Shown piece after piece: positions 43,549-53,122 of a stretch of DNA of 64,000 bases; within the stretch, counting starts at the first letter, position 1; each line of letters starts with the position of its first letter. This DNA comes from Mucilaginibacter jinjuensis (lineage in GTDB: Bacteria; Bacteroidota; Bacteroidia; Sphingobacteriales; Sphingobacteriaceae): positions 4,216,001 to 4,280,000 of the forward strand of contig NZ_CP117167.1 in NCBI RefSeq assembly GCF_028596025.1. The letters are read 5' to 3'. The position numbers and the translations under genes were made by a program. Under the pieces are notes generated by a model. That model was not told the origin of the DNA. It worked only from the letters and a program-made list of their open reading frames with translations, and searched no databases.

Positions 43549-45969
43549 ATGAATAGCAGGCAATCTACAAATGTTAAAACAATCCCGTCTCATCAGTTTA
43601 CTGATCTGCGGGTTGTTTTAACTAAATATCTGTATCACTGGCCGCTATTTGCATTAGGGTTAATTATAGCGATAGTAGGCGCGTACATTTATTTACATAA
43701 CGTTAATCCGGTTTATGAAATAAGTGCCACCATACTGGTGAAGGACGAAAAGAAATCTCCGCAGGAAGATAAGGCAGCTTTACCCGAACTGAACCAAACC
43801 AGCTCGCCTAAAAATGCGGAAACAGAAATTGAAATATTAAAGTCTAAAAACCTGATTAATCAGGTGGTGAATAATTTGCAGTTATGGGTTAATTATAAAT
43901 CTGATAATGGGCTAAAAACTCAGGATTTGTATGAAAGCAGCCCTGTTAAATTTTTGCTCGTTCAAAAAGCAGGTTCGTTATCCGATCAAAAGATCAACAT
44001 ACTTGTTAAAGACAAAAACACCTTTGTGTTTAATAATGCAAGCGGCCAAAAACAAACTGCTGCATTTAACAAACCTATAAGAAATGGCTTTGGTACTTGG
44101 TTATTGAAACCTACTGATTTCACAGACCAATACATTGGGTCAAACATAACTATTGAACTTAACGATCCCCAAAAAGTAAGCAACAATTACGTTAAGGCTA
44201 TTGATGCGCACTTGCTTGATAAACTGGCGCCAACTATTGGCTTATCCATTAGTGATGAAGTACCTAAACGTGGTGTCGACTTTCTGGATACTTTAATTAT
44301 GGCCTATAATCAGGCTGCTTTGATGGAGGAAAAACGTACTACTAAAAGCACCATTGATTTTATCGATAACCGTTTAGCATCCCTTACCGGCGAATTGAGC
44401 CACGCAGAAAAAAATGTGGAAGGCTACAGAAGCAGCCAGGGCATAACAGATATATCATCGCAATCGCAGGTGTACCTCGAAAATGTGCAAAACAATGGCA
44501 TTAAGTTAAATGAAGTAAACGTGCAGCTTAATGTTATTAACGGCATTGAGCGATATGTCAATTCACCTAATGACAGCGGCACAGCACCTGCCACAATTGG
44601 TATTACAGACCCTGCATTAAACAGCCTGATTGAAAAACTATCCGACCTGCAATTGAAGCGTAGCGCCTTATTAGCTACTACGCCAGAGGGCAACCCCATG
44701 TTTGAGCCTATTAACAAACAAATTGCGTTAACTAAGGCATCTATTAGGCAAACGGTTCAGGGGATTAAGGCATCATTGCTGAGTTCTAAAAAAGAACTGC
44801 AGTCGTTTAACAGCAAGTCTCAATCATCGATCAAAGATATCCCAGGGCAAGAGCGACAGTTTGTGGACATGAAACGCCAGCAGTCTATTAAAGAGAACCT
44901 GTATGTTTACCTGCTGCAAAAACGTGAAGAACTGGCATTAAGTTACGCCTCGACCTTTGTTGACGCGCGGGTAGTTGATAAAGCTAACGTAGGCGATGTT
45001 ACCTGGCCTAAAAAATCATTCGTATTTGCTATTGCTTTGCTTTGCGGGCTTGGCATACCTTTCATGATTATCTATTTCAGAAACTCGTTGACCAACAAGA
45101 TCACAGAACGCAGAGATATTGAAAACGCATTAGATATTCCTGTGTTAGGCGAACTCTCGTACGAAGACCTGAATGATGATGTGATTGTTGTTACCAATAA
45201 GCACCACCTTATAGGCGAACAGTTTAGGGCATTGCGTACCAATTTACACTATGCACACACTAATTTGACTACGCCGTTAAATCTTTCAAAAGCATCATTG
45301 AATTTGGTAGCAGATCAGGATTTGAATGTGGAGGGCAGGGTAACTTTATTAACGTCGAGCATTTCGAAAGAAGGTAAAAGCTTCGTGAGTGTAAATCTGG
45401 CAGTATCATTGGCGGCAACCGGGCGTAAAACTGTGATTCTGGAAATGGACCTGCGTAAACCTAAGATCTTAAAGATTTTTAATCTGCAAAATGATAAACC
45501 AGGTATTAGCGAATTCTTGTCGTCGGGTATCTCAGTCGATAGCATTATCAATCCATCTGGTAAAATTGCCAATCTGGATATAATAGGATGCGGACAAATC
45601 CCGATTGATCCATCTGAATTATTGGAAAATGAGCGTTTGGTTGAACTGATTTCGGAGTTGAAGGACAGGTATGATGATATTATTATCGATACCCCACCCC
45701 TTCACTTGGTAACTGATGCCATGATTATTGCCAAACTTGCCGACGTATCACTATATATTATCAGACAAGGCTATACAGGCAAAAACGAACTGGATTTTAT
45801 CAGCGAGATTGAGCAAACCGAAAAGCTGCCCAATATGCAGATCGTTTTTAACGGTATCAAGAAAAGCAAATACGGATATGGTTATAACTACGATAATAGT
45901 TATTACAACATCGAGCCTGCCAAACCAACATTTAACATCGCATGGAAAAAATTTTTAAGCAGGTTTTAA
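43549..45969 (+). CDS. Polysaccharide copolymerase/tyrosine autokinase (Wzc-like)
   Basis: The 806-residue protein has two membrane helices (about 28-48 and 490-510) flanking a periplasmic Wzz domain with long coiled coils. A cytoplasmic BY-kinase domain (about 530-760) follows: Walker A SSISKEGKS (about 605), Walker A' VILEMDLRKPK and Walker B DDIIIDTPP. The C-terminus has a tyrosine cluster (YGYGYNYDNSYYN), the autophosphorylation site in this family. It controls polymer length and export with the Wza-like protein. Confidence 0.94.
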   Translation: MNSRQSTNVKTIPSHQFTDLRVVLTKYLYHWPLFALGLIIAIVGAYIYLHNVNPVYEISATILVKDEKKSPQEDKAALPELNQTSSPKNAETEIEILKSKNLINQVVNNLQLWVNYKSDNGLKTQDLYESSPVKFLLVQKAGSLSDQKINILVKDKNTFVFNNASGQKQTAAFNKPIRNGFGTWLLKPTDFTDQYIGSNITIELNDPQKVSNNYVKAIDAHLLDKLAPTIGLSISDEVPKRGVDFLDTLIMAYNQAALMEEKRTTKSTIDFIDNRLASLTGELSHAEKNVEGYRSSQGITDISSQSQVYLENVQNNGIKLNEVNVQLNVINGIERYVNSPNDSGTAPATIGITDPALNSLIEKLSDLQLKRSALLATTPEGNPMFEPINKQIALTKASIRQTVQGIKASLLSSKKELQSFNSKSQSSIKDIPGQERQFVDMKRQQSIKENLYVYLLQKREELALSYASTFVDARVVDKANVGDVTWPKKSFVFAIALLCGLGIPFMIIYFRNSLTNKITERRDIENALDIPVLGELSYEDLNDDVIVVTNKHHLIGEQFRALRTNLHYAHTNLTTPLNLSKASLNLVADQDLNVEGRVTLLTSSISKEGKSFVSVNLAVSLAATGRKTVILEMDLRKPKILKIFNLQNDKPGISEFLSSGISVDSIINPSGKIANLDIIGCGQIPIDPSELLENERLVELISELKDRYDDIIIDTPPLHLVTDAMIIAKLADVSLYIIRQGYTGKNELDFISEIEQTEKLPNMQIVFNGIKKSKYGYGYNYDNSYYNIEPAKPTFNIAWKKFLSRF

Positions 45970-46019
45970 CCCATCAAAATATCTCCTGCTAAGCAAAATC
46001 GATCTGAGTACCATTTAAC

Positions 46020-47342
46020 ATGCTGGATAAATTAATTGTTATCATTCCGGGTATAACCTTGTTGCTGTTTGTATTAAATATATTTTACAGGGGCAACAAC
46101 GTACAGTCTTGTTTAATTTTCATCTTATCCCTATTGCCTTTAATGGATATGAAAATTACGCCGGAGGCATTTGGTGGCTTTAAAACATTTGATGCCATTT
46201 GCTTTTACAGCTTTATATTCCTGTTTAAGGATTTTATTACCATTAATCTGAAAAGCAGGAATAACATCTATTTTTTTCTTTTCATCTTGTTGGGAATCAT
46301 CATTCTACTGGGCGGCCTATCGTCCGAGTTTCCGGGTAAAACATGGCTTAGCCTTATTAAGGCGCTGCCTATTTTTATTTTCGCACGCTTCTTTATGACG
46401 GAGTGCTATAAGGACACATCGTTCTTTTTAAAAGCTATCAAGGCATTAAAAGTGGGTTATGTGGCTGCAATTATCTTTTTACTCATTCAAAGAATAGTGG
46501 GGTTAAAATTCACTTTTTATCCGGGTTTATCCCCCAATACTTTCGACCCCATTTTTAACCTCACCAGGTATCCGGGCATATTTTATGATGCCCAGGCACA
46601 CGGCCAGTTTCTGGCGATGGGTAGCTTCCTGTTTTTATACATCGAAAAAGGTGCGAGCCGGAGAAACGTCATACTTAATTATACCTTTTTTGTACTGTGC
46701 ATTGTTGGGATTAATATGGCTGGTAGCCGGGCTGCATTTGGTGGCTTAGCATTAGGGTTAATGGTGGTGTTTTTTATGGCAGCCAAAAACTACCGCATTT
46801 ATGGTTTAGTGTTTATGGTTCTTGGCTATCTGGCTTTTTCACTTATCTCTATACATACGGGAGTATTTGACCGGGCGAAAAACCTTTCGGACGATTTAAC
46901 CTTCCGCCAGAATATTTGGAAAGAAGCATTTGATATTTCTAAGCAACACCCCTATCTCGGCATTGGAGATAACAATTACCAGAGTTTTGTGATCAGGCAT
47001 AACCAGGATCAATACCTTGAAATTGAAGACGGGCAACTGGTATATTTCGACCAACCCGAAAACGGCTATCTGAAAATTATGGTGGAATTAGGCTTTATCG
47101 GCTTTGGCTTATTTGTGCTGCTTTTATTGATCCCACTTATAAAGGGCCTGTTACTGTTTATTGAAAATGTATACGATAAACGGGTTACATTTTTCATGGC
47201 TTCTTTAATAAGCTTTCTGGTTGCCTTCAATACTGTTTACTCAATTTTTGATAACAGGCTGCTTATTATGGTAGCCAGTATGGTTGTGCTGATAGTAGCT
47301 TACCCTATTAATACCGATACACATGAACTGGTCGAAAATTAA
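46020..47342 (+). CDS. O-antigen ligase/polymerase-like membrane protein (Wzy candidate)
   Basis: The 440-residue protein has about eleven hydrophobic segments and a large periplasmic loop in the second half, with motifs typical of the Wzy/WaaL family (FYDAQAHGQFLAMGSFLFLY, MAGSRAAFGGLALGL, HPYLGIGDNNYQ). It probably polymerises the repeat units in the periplasm. It overlaps the flippase gene by 20 bases. Confidence 0.85.
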   Translation: MLDKLIVIIPGITLLLFVLNIFYRGNNVQSCLIFILSLLPLMDMKITPEAFGGFKTFDAICFYSFIFLFKDFITINLKSRNNIYFFLFILLGIIILLGGLSSEFPGKTWLSLIKALPIFIFARFFMTECYKDTSFFLKAIKALKVGYVAAIIFLLIQRIVGLKFTFYPGLSPNTFDPIFNLTRYPGIFYDAQAHGQFLAMGSFLFLYIEKGASRRNVILNYTFFVLCIVGINMAGSRAAFGGLALGLMVVFFMAAKNYRIYGLVFMVLGYLAFSLISIHTGVFDRAKNLSDDLTFRQNIWKEAFDISKQHPYLGIGDNNYQSFVIRHNQDQYLEIEDGQLVYFDQPENGYLKIMVELGFIGFGLFVLLLLIPLIKGLLLFIENVYDKRVTFFMASLISFLVAFNTVYSIFDNRLLIMVASMVVLIVAYPINTDTHELVEN

Positions 47343-48795
47343 GCAGGCAAAATTCTTACAGTCATCACTGGTAAAAAACAGTGCATGGGGAATATTATCC
47401 AATATTCTGCAAATTTTGTTTATATGCGCCTTTTTTGCCATTGTAGCACGCAGGTATAGCTCTGCCGAATTTGCCCGTTTTTTGGTTTCAACCTCGGTTT
47501 ATCAAATTGTGGCGGCCTTTTCTTCTATGGGCCTGGGCCAATGGTTTATCAGGCAATATGTACTGGAAGACAACAAGCTCACCTTTACCGGCAAGTTTTT
47601 AAAAACGCAAATTGGCTTAGGATTACTGTTTTACATTGTCAATTTGATATTCGCCTTCATCGTTTATTCCGACGTACAGATCAGATTGTTGTGCATAATC
47701 TTGGGTACCAACATTGTTTTCGACAACCTCATTAATGCGATAAGGAGCCTTAACATTGCCGAAAACCGGCAACGCAAAACTGCAGCCATATTGGTAATAG
47801 ATGGATTTTTGAAATTGGTTTCAGGTTGTTTATTGTTTGTCCATCCATTTTCTGTGGTCATATTATCAGTTATCATGATAATAGCCAGGGTGCTTACGCT
47901 GGGTTTATTTATTAAACTGGGATCATCCAACAATATCAACTTCCGCTTCCTTTGGAAAGCCAAAATATCAATTGATGACCTTAAACTACTGATTATTAAA
48001 AATTGGCAGTTTATCATCATTGGCAGTATTTCTATCATCTATTGGAAAATGGGGAACATCATCATATCCAAAACACTTGCCCTAAGCAGTGTGGCCGATT
48101 ATGAGATTGCATTTCGCCTATTTTCTGTTTTGTTGATATTACCAATCGTAGGCTCATCAACCATTTACCCACAGTTTATTAAGCATTTTAATGAGGGTAA
48201 CCACCTTGCGCTGTCACGGCTTTACCGAACTGTATTCTTCATTTATACACTATTCGCTATTGTGTCCTACCTATTTATTTACTCATTTTCGGGTTGGATA
48301 CTGCCGCTGGCCTTTGGCAAAGGTTACCCTGGCTCTGTGCTATGTACACAGCAAATGTTTCTTACCTTTTTAGTACTGCCTACCGTTTTATTGCAAGCCA
48401 ATTTAATTGTAGCCATCGGTTTAGAGAAACTCGATATGTGGTTTAACATCATCAGCCTGGTCGTCAACGTAGCAGGATGCTTCATCGGGTTGTATTTTAT
48501 TCGCGAGCTTTCGATAATCAATTATTCAGTTTTCTTCTCCTTCCTTGTATTCCACATTTTGCAGGATGTATTGCTGATCAGGAAAAAGATAACCACTATA
48601 AAACACTGCCTTGTGTTTTACATCCCTATGGCGCTTATTGTATTAGCCTATCGTTATCTCGCCATAAATACCAACCCTGTTGCACTTTTTATATTATTCT
48701 CCATCGCACTCTTTTTTATTGCGGCATCAGTACTTCTTCTGCAAAAAAGAAACTTCTCTTTCAATTTCCTCACACTTAAAAAACCTACTGTTTAG
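47323..48795 (+). CDS. Polysaccharide flippase of the Wzx/MATE-like type
   Basis: The 490-residue integral membrane protein has about 12-14 helices, beginning KNSAWGILSNILQILFICAFFAIVARRY, written here in part: SAWGILSNILQILFICAFF. The RYSSAEFARFLVSTSVYQ segment is typical of polysaccharide biosynthesis flippases. It should move undecaprenyl-linked repeat units across the inner membrane. It follows the polymerase with a 20-base overlap; the next glycosyltransferase ATG is one base after its stop. Confidence 0.88.
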   Translation: MNWSKIKQAKFLQSSLVKNSAWGILSNILQILFICAFFAIVARRYSSAEFARFLVSTSVYQIVAAFSSMGLGQWFIRQYVLEDNKLTFTGKFLKTQIGLGLLFYIVNLIFAFIVYSDVQIRLLCIILGTNIVFDNLINAIRSLNIAENRQRKTAAILVIDGFLKLVSGCLLFVHPFSVVILSVIMIIARVLTLGLFIKLGSSNNINFRFLWKAKISIDDLKLLIIKNWQFIIIGSISIIYWKMGNIIISKTLALSSVADYEIAFRLFSVLLILPIVGSSTIYPQFIKHFNEGNHLALSRLYRTVFFIYTLFAIVSYLFIYSFSGWILPLAFGKGYPGSVLCTQQMFLTFLVLPTVLLQANLIVAIGLEKLDMWFNIISLVVNVAGCFIGLYFIRELSIINYSVFFSFLVFHILQDVLLIRKKITTIKHCLVFYIPMALIVLAYRYLAINTNPVALFILFSIALFFIAASVLLLQKRNFSFNFLTLKKPTV

Positions 48796-48796
48796 T

Positions 48797-49801
48797 ATGG
48801 CGGCATTATCAATCATTATCCCCGTTTATAATAAAGAAGCACATATCGACTCTTGTATTCAATCTGTACTTAACCAATCATTCACAGACTTCGAAATCAT
48901 TTTGGTGAACGATGGTTCTACAGACACAAGTGGCGATATATGCCTGGCTTATGAACAGCAAGATAGCCGTGTAGTTGTAATTAATCAGGAAAACATGGGG
49001 GTTTCGGCTGCCAGAAATACAGGCATCAATCATGCTACCGGCTATTATATTGGCTTTATAGATAGCGATGATACTATTGAGCCCGATATGTACCAGTTAC
49101 TAATGGATAATGCATTAAGCTATAATGCCGATATATCTGTATGCAGGTTACGCGTTATCTTCCCTGAAAAGGCAATTATCCCTGCAGAAGATTCAAAGCT
49201 TGTCGTTCTAAATCATGATGACGCCCTCTCTGCCTGCTTAAAGGGCGACCTTGACCGTAGCGCCAATAACAAGATCTACAAACTGCCCATTGTACGTGAT
49301 ATTAAGTTTGAAGGCAGCATATATGAAGACATTTTGTACTCATGCAAAGTATTTTTAAAAGCGCAAAAAACCGTTCTGCAAAATTCTGTTAAGTACAATT
49401 ATATACTCAGGGGCAATTCGGCAAGTATGAGTGCCTTTAACCCCAAATACATGGAGACTATCAAGGTATCGGCTGCAATGGTTGAGCTGGTATCTGGCGA
49501 AAATCCAAAATGCCTGCTGGATGCACAGGTATTCGATATCATATCTAATATCTCCCTCCTTAACTTATTACTCCTGATTGGAAAAAAAGATTACCCGGCA
49601 GAATACAACACGGTGATACGCAATCTGGACAATTACAAGTCTATCATTAACAGTAATATCCTGAAACCTAAGCATAGATATGCTTTAAAAATATTTCATT
49701 TTTCTCCACGCCTTTACACACGCCTGATGTATTGGTATGGTAGGCTCACCGATGCTGAGGTAGTTAAAAGAACCCGGAAACCAAAGCCTGCCAGTGTTTA
49801 A
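48797..49801 (+). CDS. Family 2 glycosyltransferase
   Basis: From the ATG at 48797 the protein has 334 residues: MAALSIIIPVYNKEAHIDSC, ILVNDGSTDTSGD, ENMGVSAARNTGI and FIDSDDTIEPDMY (the DxD-type motif) make a classic GT-A family 2 enzyme. A start 39 codons earlier is inside the flippase gene and is less likely. It adds a sugar to the repeat unit on the cytoplasmic face; donor and acceptor cannot be read from sequence. Confidence 0.93.
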   Translation: MAALSIIIPVYNKEAHIDSCIQSVLNQSFTDFEIILVNDGSTDTSGDICLAYEQQDSRVVVINQENMGVSAARNTGINHATGYYIGFIDSDDTIEPDMYQLLMDNALSYNADISVCRLRVIFPEKAIIPAEDSKLVVLNHDDALSACLKGDLDRSANNKIYKLPIVRDIKFEGSIYEDILYSCKVFLKAQKTVLQNSVKYNYILRGNSASMSAFNPKYMETIKVSAAMVELVSGENPKCLLDAQVFDIISNISLLNLLLLIGKKDYPAEYNTVIRNLDNYKSIINSNILKPKHRYALKIFHFSPRLYTRLMYWYGRLTDAEVVKRTRKPKPASV

Positions 49802-49815
49802 ATATTGCATACTAT

Positions 49816-50337
49816 ATGAACTTTTTTGAATTTATATTTCAGGACTGGCGCGTTAACAAAGGGAATGTAAAGGGCCGGATTATACTGCTGCTTTTCCGAA
49901 TAGCTAATTTCTGCTCTACCCGTAAAATTTATTACTATATAGGTTTTATTTACCTCCTGTTTTACCGGATACTGGTGGAGTGGTTTTTCAGTATTGAAAT
50001 TCCATGGAATGTGAAGATCGGCAAAAATCTAAGTCTTTTCCATGGGCAGGCATTGGTGATGACCAACCAGGTTGTTATCGGGCATAACTGCACGCTCAGG
50101 CAATCAACCACGATCGGTAATAAACAATTAGCTAATGGCAACTATAGTACATCGCCCATTATTGGCAATTATGTAGATATAGGCAGTAACGTATGTATTA
50201 TCGGGAGCATAACAATTAATGATAATGTATTGATAGGTAGCGGGGCAATTGTGGTTAAAGATGTACCCCCTTACAGCACTGTAACCGGTAACCCAGGTAT
50301 TGCAAAGCCAAGAAAAGATACTACCCCAATTGTATGA
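49816..50337 (+). CDS. Hexapeptide-repeat acyltransferase (serine O-acetyltransferase-like)
   Basis: The 173-residue protein has a hydrophobic N-terminal helix region (about 22-60) and then a left-handed beta-helix (about 70-160) with hexapeptide repeats (VVIGHNCTLRQSTTIGN, YVDIGSNVCIIGSITINDN, VLIGSGAIVVKDVPPYS). It is closest in style to CysE/WcaB-type acetyltransferases of capsule loci. It is probably an O-acetyltransferase for the polysaccharide. It overlaps the next gene by four bases. Confidence 0.88.
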   Translation: MNFFEFIFQDWRVNKGNVKGRIILLLFRIANFCSTRKIYYYIGFIYLLFYRILVEWFFSIEIPWNVKIGKNLSLFHGQALVMTNQVVIGHNCTLRQSTTIGNKQLANGNYSTSPIIGNYVDIGSNVCIIGSITINDNVLIGSGAIVVKDVPPYSTVTGNPGIAKPRKDTTPIV

Positions 50338-51428
50338 TGAGCAAGCCACGTATATTATTTAGTATGCCCACCCGTCACCATGTAGAAATTGCATTGGATG
50401 AGATGGAGGGAATGAAGGAATTGGGTTACCCTTGTAATAAGTTTTTTTACGCGGCCAAAGAAGGCGTAGATTCAAAAACAGGCCGCATGCGGGTTATATT
50501 TCAAAATGCTTTTAACCTCATCAAATTAGCCCGGCTATTTAAACCGGACGTTATTTACTTCAATTCGAGATTAGAAGCCCTGGCCGGAATACGCGACTTT
50601 ATCACCATTTCTTTACTTAAAACTTTATACCGCCATCCGGTAAGGTTCGTTATTAAATCGCACGGATCTGATATTGAAGTATTTGAAAGCAAGAACCCGC
50701 TGATGAGTAAAATTGTGCTGCCTTTCCTTAAAAAGCAGGTTTCAGCCTGGTTTTTCCTGTCAACAGAAGAACAGAATACTATCATCAATGCGGGTTATTT
50801 ATCGGCTGACAAGGTATTTGTCACTAAAAACATAGTCCGCAATACACAATTTACACCAGAAGCCAATTTTAAAAGCCTGCTTAAAATACCTGATGATCAT
50901 AAAATACTGCTTTTCGTGGGTCGGATTATTAAACAGAAAGGTGTTTACGAGGTAATTAATGCGTTTCAAAAAATCAAAGAAATGCATCGTACCACCCTAA
51001 TTATTGTAGGTGATGGCCCGGAACTGGAGTCTATAAAACAGCTAACAATTACACTGAGCTTAAGCAAGTTTGTGGTATTTACAGGCTTTATTCCCGAACA
51101 GGATGTAATACCTTTTTATGCAAGCAGCGACGTTCTGGTGTTTCCAACCTATTTCCCCGAAGGTTTTCCAATGGCTTTATTTAATGCGGTGGCTGCGGGC
51201 ATGTGTGTAGTAACCACCCCTACACGTGCGGCTGTTGATTACCTTGTTGAACCCGAAAATTGCCTTTGGGTTGAGCCAGAGAATAGCATCCAGCTGGCTA
51301 ATAAGGTTAACAATCTGCTACAGTCGCAAACGATGATGGATGAAATGACAGGGAATAATAAGATAAAAGGAAATTTATTTAGTAAACAGCAGGTATGCGC
51401 CGAATTGGCCGTAACACTTCAAAGATAA
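50334..51428 (+). CDS. Family 4 glycosyltransferase
   Basis: The 364-residue GT-B enzyme has an N-terminal Rossmann half, then ILLFVGRIIKQKGVYEVINA and LIIVGDGPELE. The C-terminal donor site has FPTYFPEGFPMALFNAVAAG, the EGFPMxxxEA-like family 4 signature with Asn in place of Glu. It is translationally coupled to the upstream acyltransferase (ATGA). Confidence 0.92.
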   Translation: MMSKPRILFSMPTRHHVEIALDEMEGMKELGYPCNKFFYAAKEGVDSKTGRMRVIFQNAFNLIKLARLFKPDVIYFNSRLEALAGIRDFITISLLKTLYRHPVRFVIKSHGSDIEVFESKNPLMSKIVLPFLKKQVSAWFFLSTEEQNTIINAGYLSADKVFVTKNIVRNTQFTPEANFKSLLKIPDDHKILLFVGRIIKQKGVYEVINAFQKIKEMHRTTLIIVGDGPELESIKQLTITLSLSKFVVFTGFIPEQDVIPFYASSDVLVFPTYFPEGFPMALFNAVAAGMCVVTTPTRAAVDYLVEPENCLWVEPENSIQLANKVNNLLQSQTMMDEMTGNNKIKGNLFSKQQVCAELAVTLQR

Positions 51429-51438
51429 TCCACTCATA

Positions 51439-51978
51439 ATGTCTGTAATTAATTTCCTAAAAAAAATCAGGAACGAATTTCTTAGGAAAGTAGTTTATCG
51501 TAAATATAAAATAGGCCCCGGCTTTTACAGCGGCACACGTGTACGGATATGGGCCAAGAAGACGATATCCATTGGTAAAAATTTTTACATAGGCCGTGAT
51601 TCATTTATTGAAAGCGATGCTATTATCGGCGATAACGTAATATGGGGTAATCGTGTAGCTTTAGTTGGCCGGTACGATCATCATTATCAACAACCCGGCG
51701 TGCCCATCCGACTGGCATCACAAATACGCGATAAAGATTATAACTGGCTTGGATTAAACAGTATAACCACTATTGAAGATGATGTGTGGGTGAGTTACGG
51801 TTGTACCATTTTAAGTGGTGTAACCATACACACAGGTAGTATTATTGCAGCCGGCTCTGTAGTTACAAAAGATGTGGAGCCTTATTCTATTTATGGCGGT
51901 GTGCCTGCAAAAAAAATCAAAGACCGCTTTAGTTCAAAGCAAGAATTGGAGTATCACCTCAGCTTACTTCAACTATAA
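51439..51978 (+). CDS. Hexapeptide-repeat acyltransferase (colanic-acid type)
   Basis: The 179-residue left-handed beta-helix protein has repeats ISIGKNFYIGRDSFIESDA, IIGDNVIWGNRVALVGR and IEDDVWVSYGCTILSGVTI, ending GGVPAKKIKDR. The His pair in GRYDHHYQQPG and the VWVSYG segment match WcaF/maltose-acetyltransferase-like enzymes. It is the last gene of the main operon (10 bases after the glycosyltransferase). Confidence 0.88.
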   Translation: MSVINFLKKIRNEFLRKVVYRKYKIGPGFYSGTRVRIWAKKTISIGKNFYIGRDSFIESDAIIGDNVIWGNRVALVGRYDHHYQQPGVPIRLASQIRDKDYNWLGLNSITTIEDDVWVSYGCTILSGVTIHTGSIIAAGSVVTKDVEPYSIYGGVPAKKIKDRFSSKQELEYHLSLLQL

Positions 51979-52267
51979 TTTCTTGGCATAATGATTATAA
52001 TCATGGCTACAAATCATTTTTATATTACGTCACTTTATCCTTTTTGTGTTCACAATACTCAACACTCCATATCGCTATAGCCATAGAAATAATGACTATT
52101 AAGTCATTAAATACTCTCTATAAGAATATTTTCAACAAATAAAAGTAATATCTGCATTAAAAGTTTCTTTAGTCGATTTTTATTAACCATTAATTAACAG
52201 CGGATATATCGTGGCACAATTCGTGAATTAACTGCCAATATTAATTTATTGATTTATAATTAAATCA
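51979..52267. promoter_or_regulatory. AT-rich gap before the WecG-type gene
   Basis: This 289-base, very AT-rich gap suggests that the WecG-type gene has its own promoter. I see no gene and no clear terminator hairpin. Confidence 0.35.
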
Positions 52268-53095
52268 ATGAGAACTATTTTTTTAAATAACTCCACGTAC
52301 ATAATGTCTTCAAATAATCAATTTGATAATATTTCAGGTTATCATTTATACTCAGAACCATTAAGTGTTCTTCCAGTCAAGCCCCAGCTCTTAATTAATA
52401 CTATTAATCAATACTCTTATTGTATAGCAAACCAAGACCCTGAATTTAAAAAGTCGTTACAAGAATCAGACGTTTTATTGCCCGATGGTATAGGTGTAGT
52501 TATGGCTATCCGGTTTTTAACCGGTAAAAAAGTAGAGAAAATTGCAGGTGCAGACCTCCATCAATACTTACTTCATTCTTTGAACGAAAGCAATGGTAAA
52601 TGTTTTTACCTGGGTGCTTCAAATTTCACTTTAGAAAAAATTAAGGCGAGGGTAAATGTTGAATACCCCAACATTAAAGTCCAAACCTATTCTCCGCCAT
52701 TTAAAAAAGTTTTTAGCGTTGAAGACAATAAGAAAATATTTGCGGTAATAAATGCATTTCGCCCCGACGTATTATTTGTAGGTATGACAGCGCCAAAACA
52801 AGAAGTATGGGCTACAAAAAACAAACTTAAGCTTAATGCAAAATTAATTTGTTCTATAGGTGCTGTATTTGATTTTTATGCCGGTACAACTAAACGCCCA
52901 AACAAAATATGGATAAATCTGGGCATGGAATGGTTAGGCCGGTTAACATCAGAACCTGTACGTTTATGGAAACGCTACCTATATTTTGGGCCTGTATTCG
53001 CTGGTTTAATTTTAAAAGAAAAATTAAAATTACTACTGATTAGATCAGCCGTTGAGCCTATTTATATGATTAAAGCCTTAAGATCAGTTGCCTGA
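52268..53095 (+). CDS. WecG/TagA/CpsF-family glycosyltransferase (GT26)
   Basis: The 275-residue protein has the family marks LLPDGIGVVMAIRFLTGKK, KIAGADLHQYLL, CFYLGASN and LFVGMTAPKQEVWA, plus ICSIGAVFDFYAGTTKRPN. Members transfer a hexosamine to a lipid-linked sugar, usually the second step of repeat-unit assembly. The first 13 residues before MSSNN are optional; the second Met may be the start. Confidence 0.92.
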   Translation: MRTIFLNNSTYIMSSNNQFDNISGYHLYSEPLSVLPVKPQLLINTINQYSYCIANQDPEFKKSLQESDVLLPDGIGVVMAIRFLTGKKVEKIAGADLHQYLLHSLNESNGKCFYLGASNFTLEKIKARVNVEYPNIKVQTYSPPFKKVFSVEDNKKIFAVINAFRPDVLFVGMTAPKQEVWATKNKLKLNAKLICSIGAVFDFYAGTTKRPNKIWINLGMEWLGRLTSEPVRLWKRYLYFGPVFAGLILKEKLKLLLIRSAVEPIYMIKALRSVA

Positions 53096-53122
53096 TTTTA
53101 AGGTGGCTTGCTGGTAAAAAAT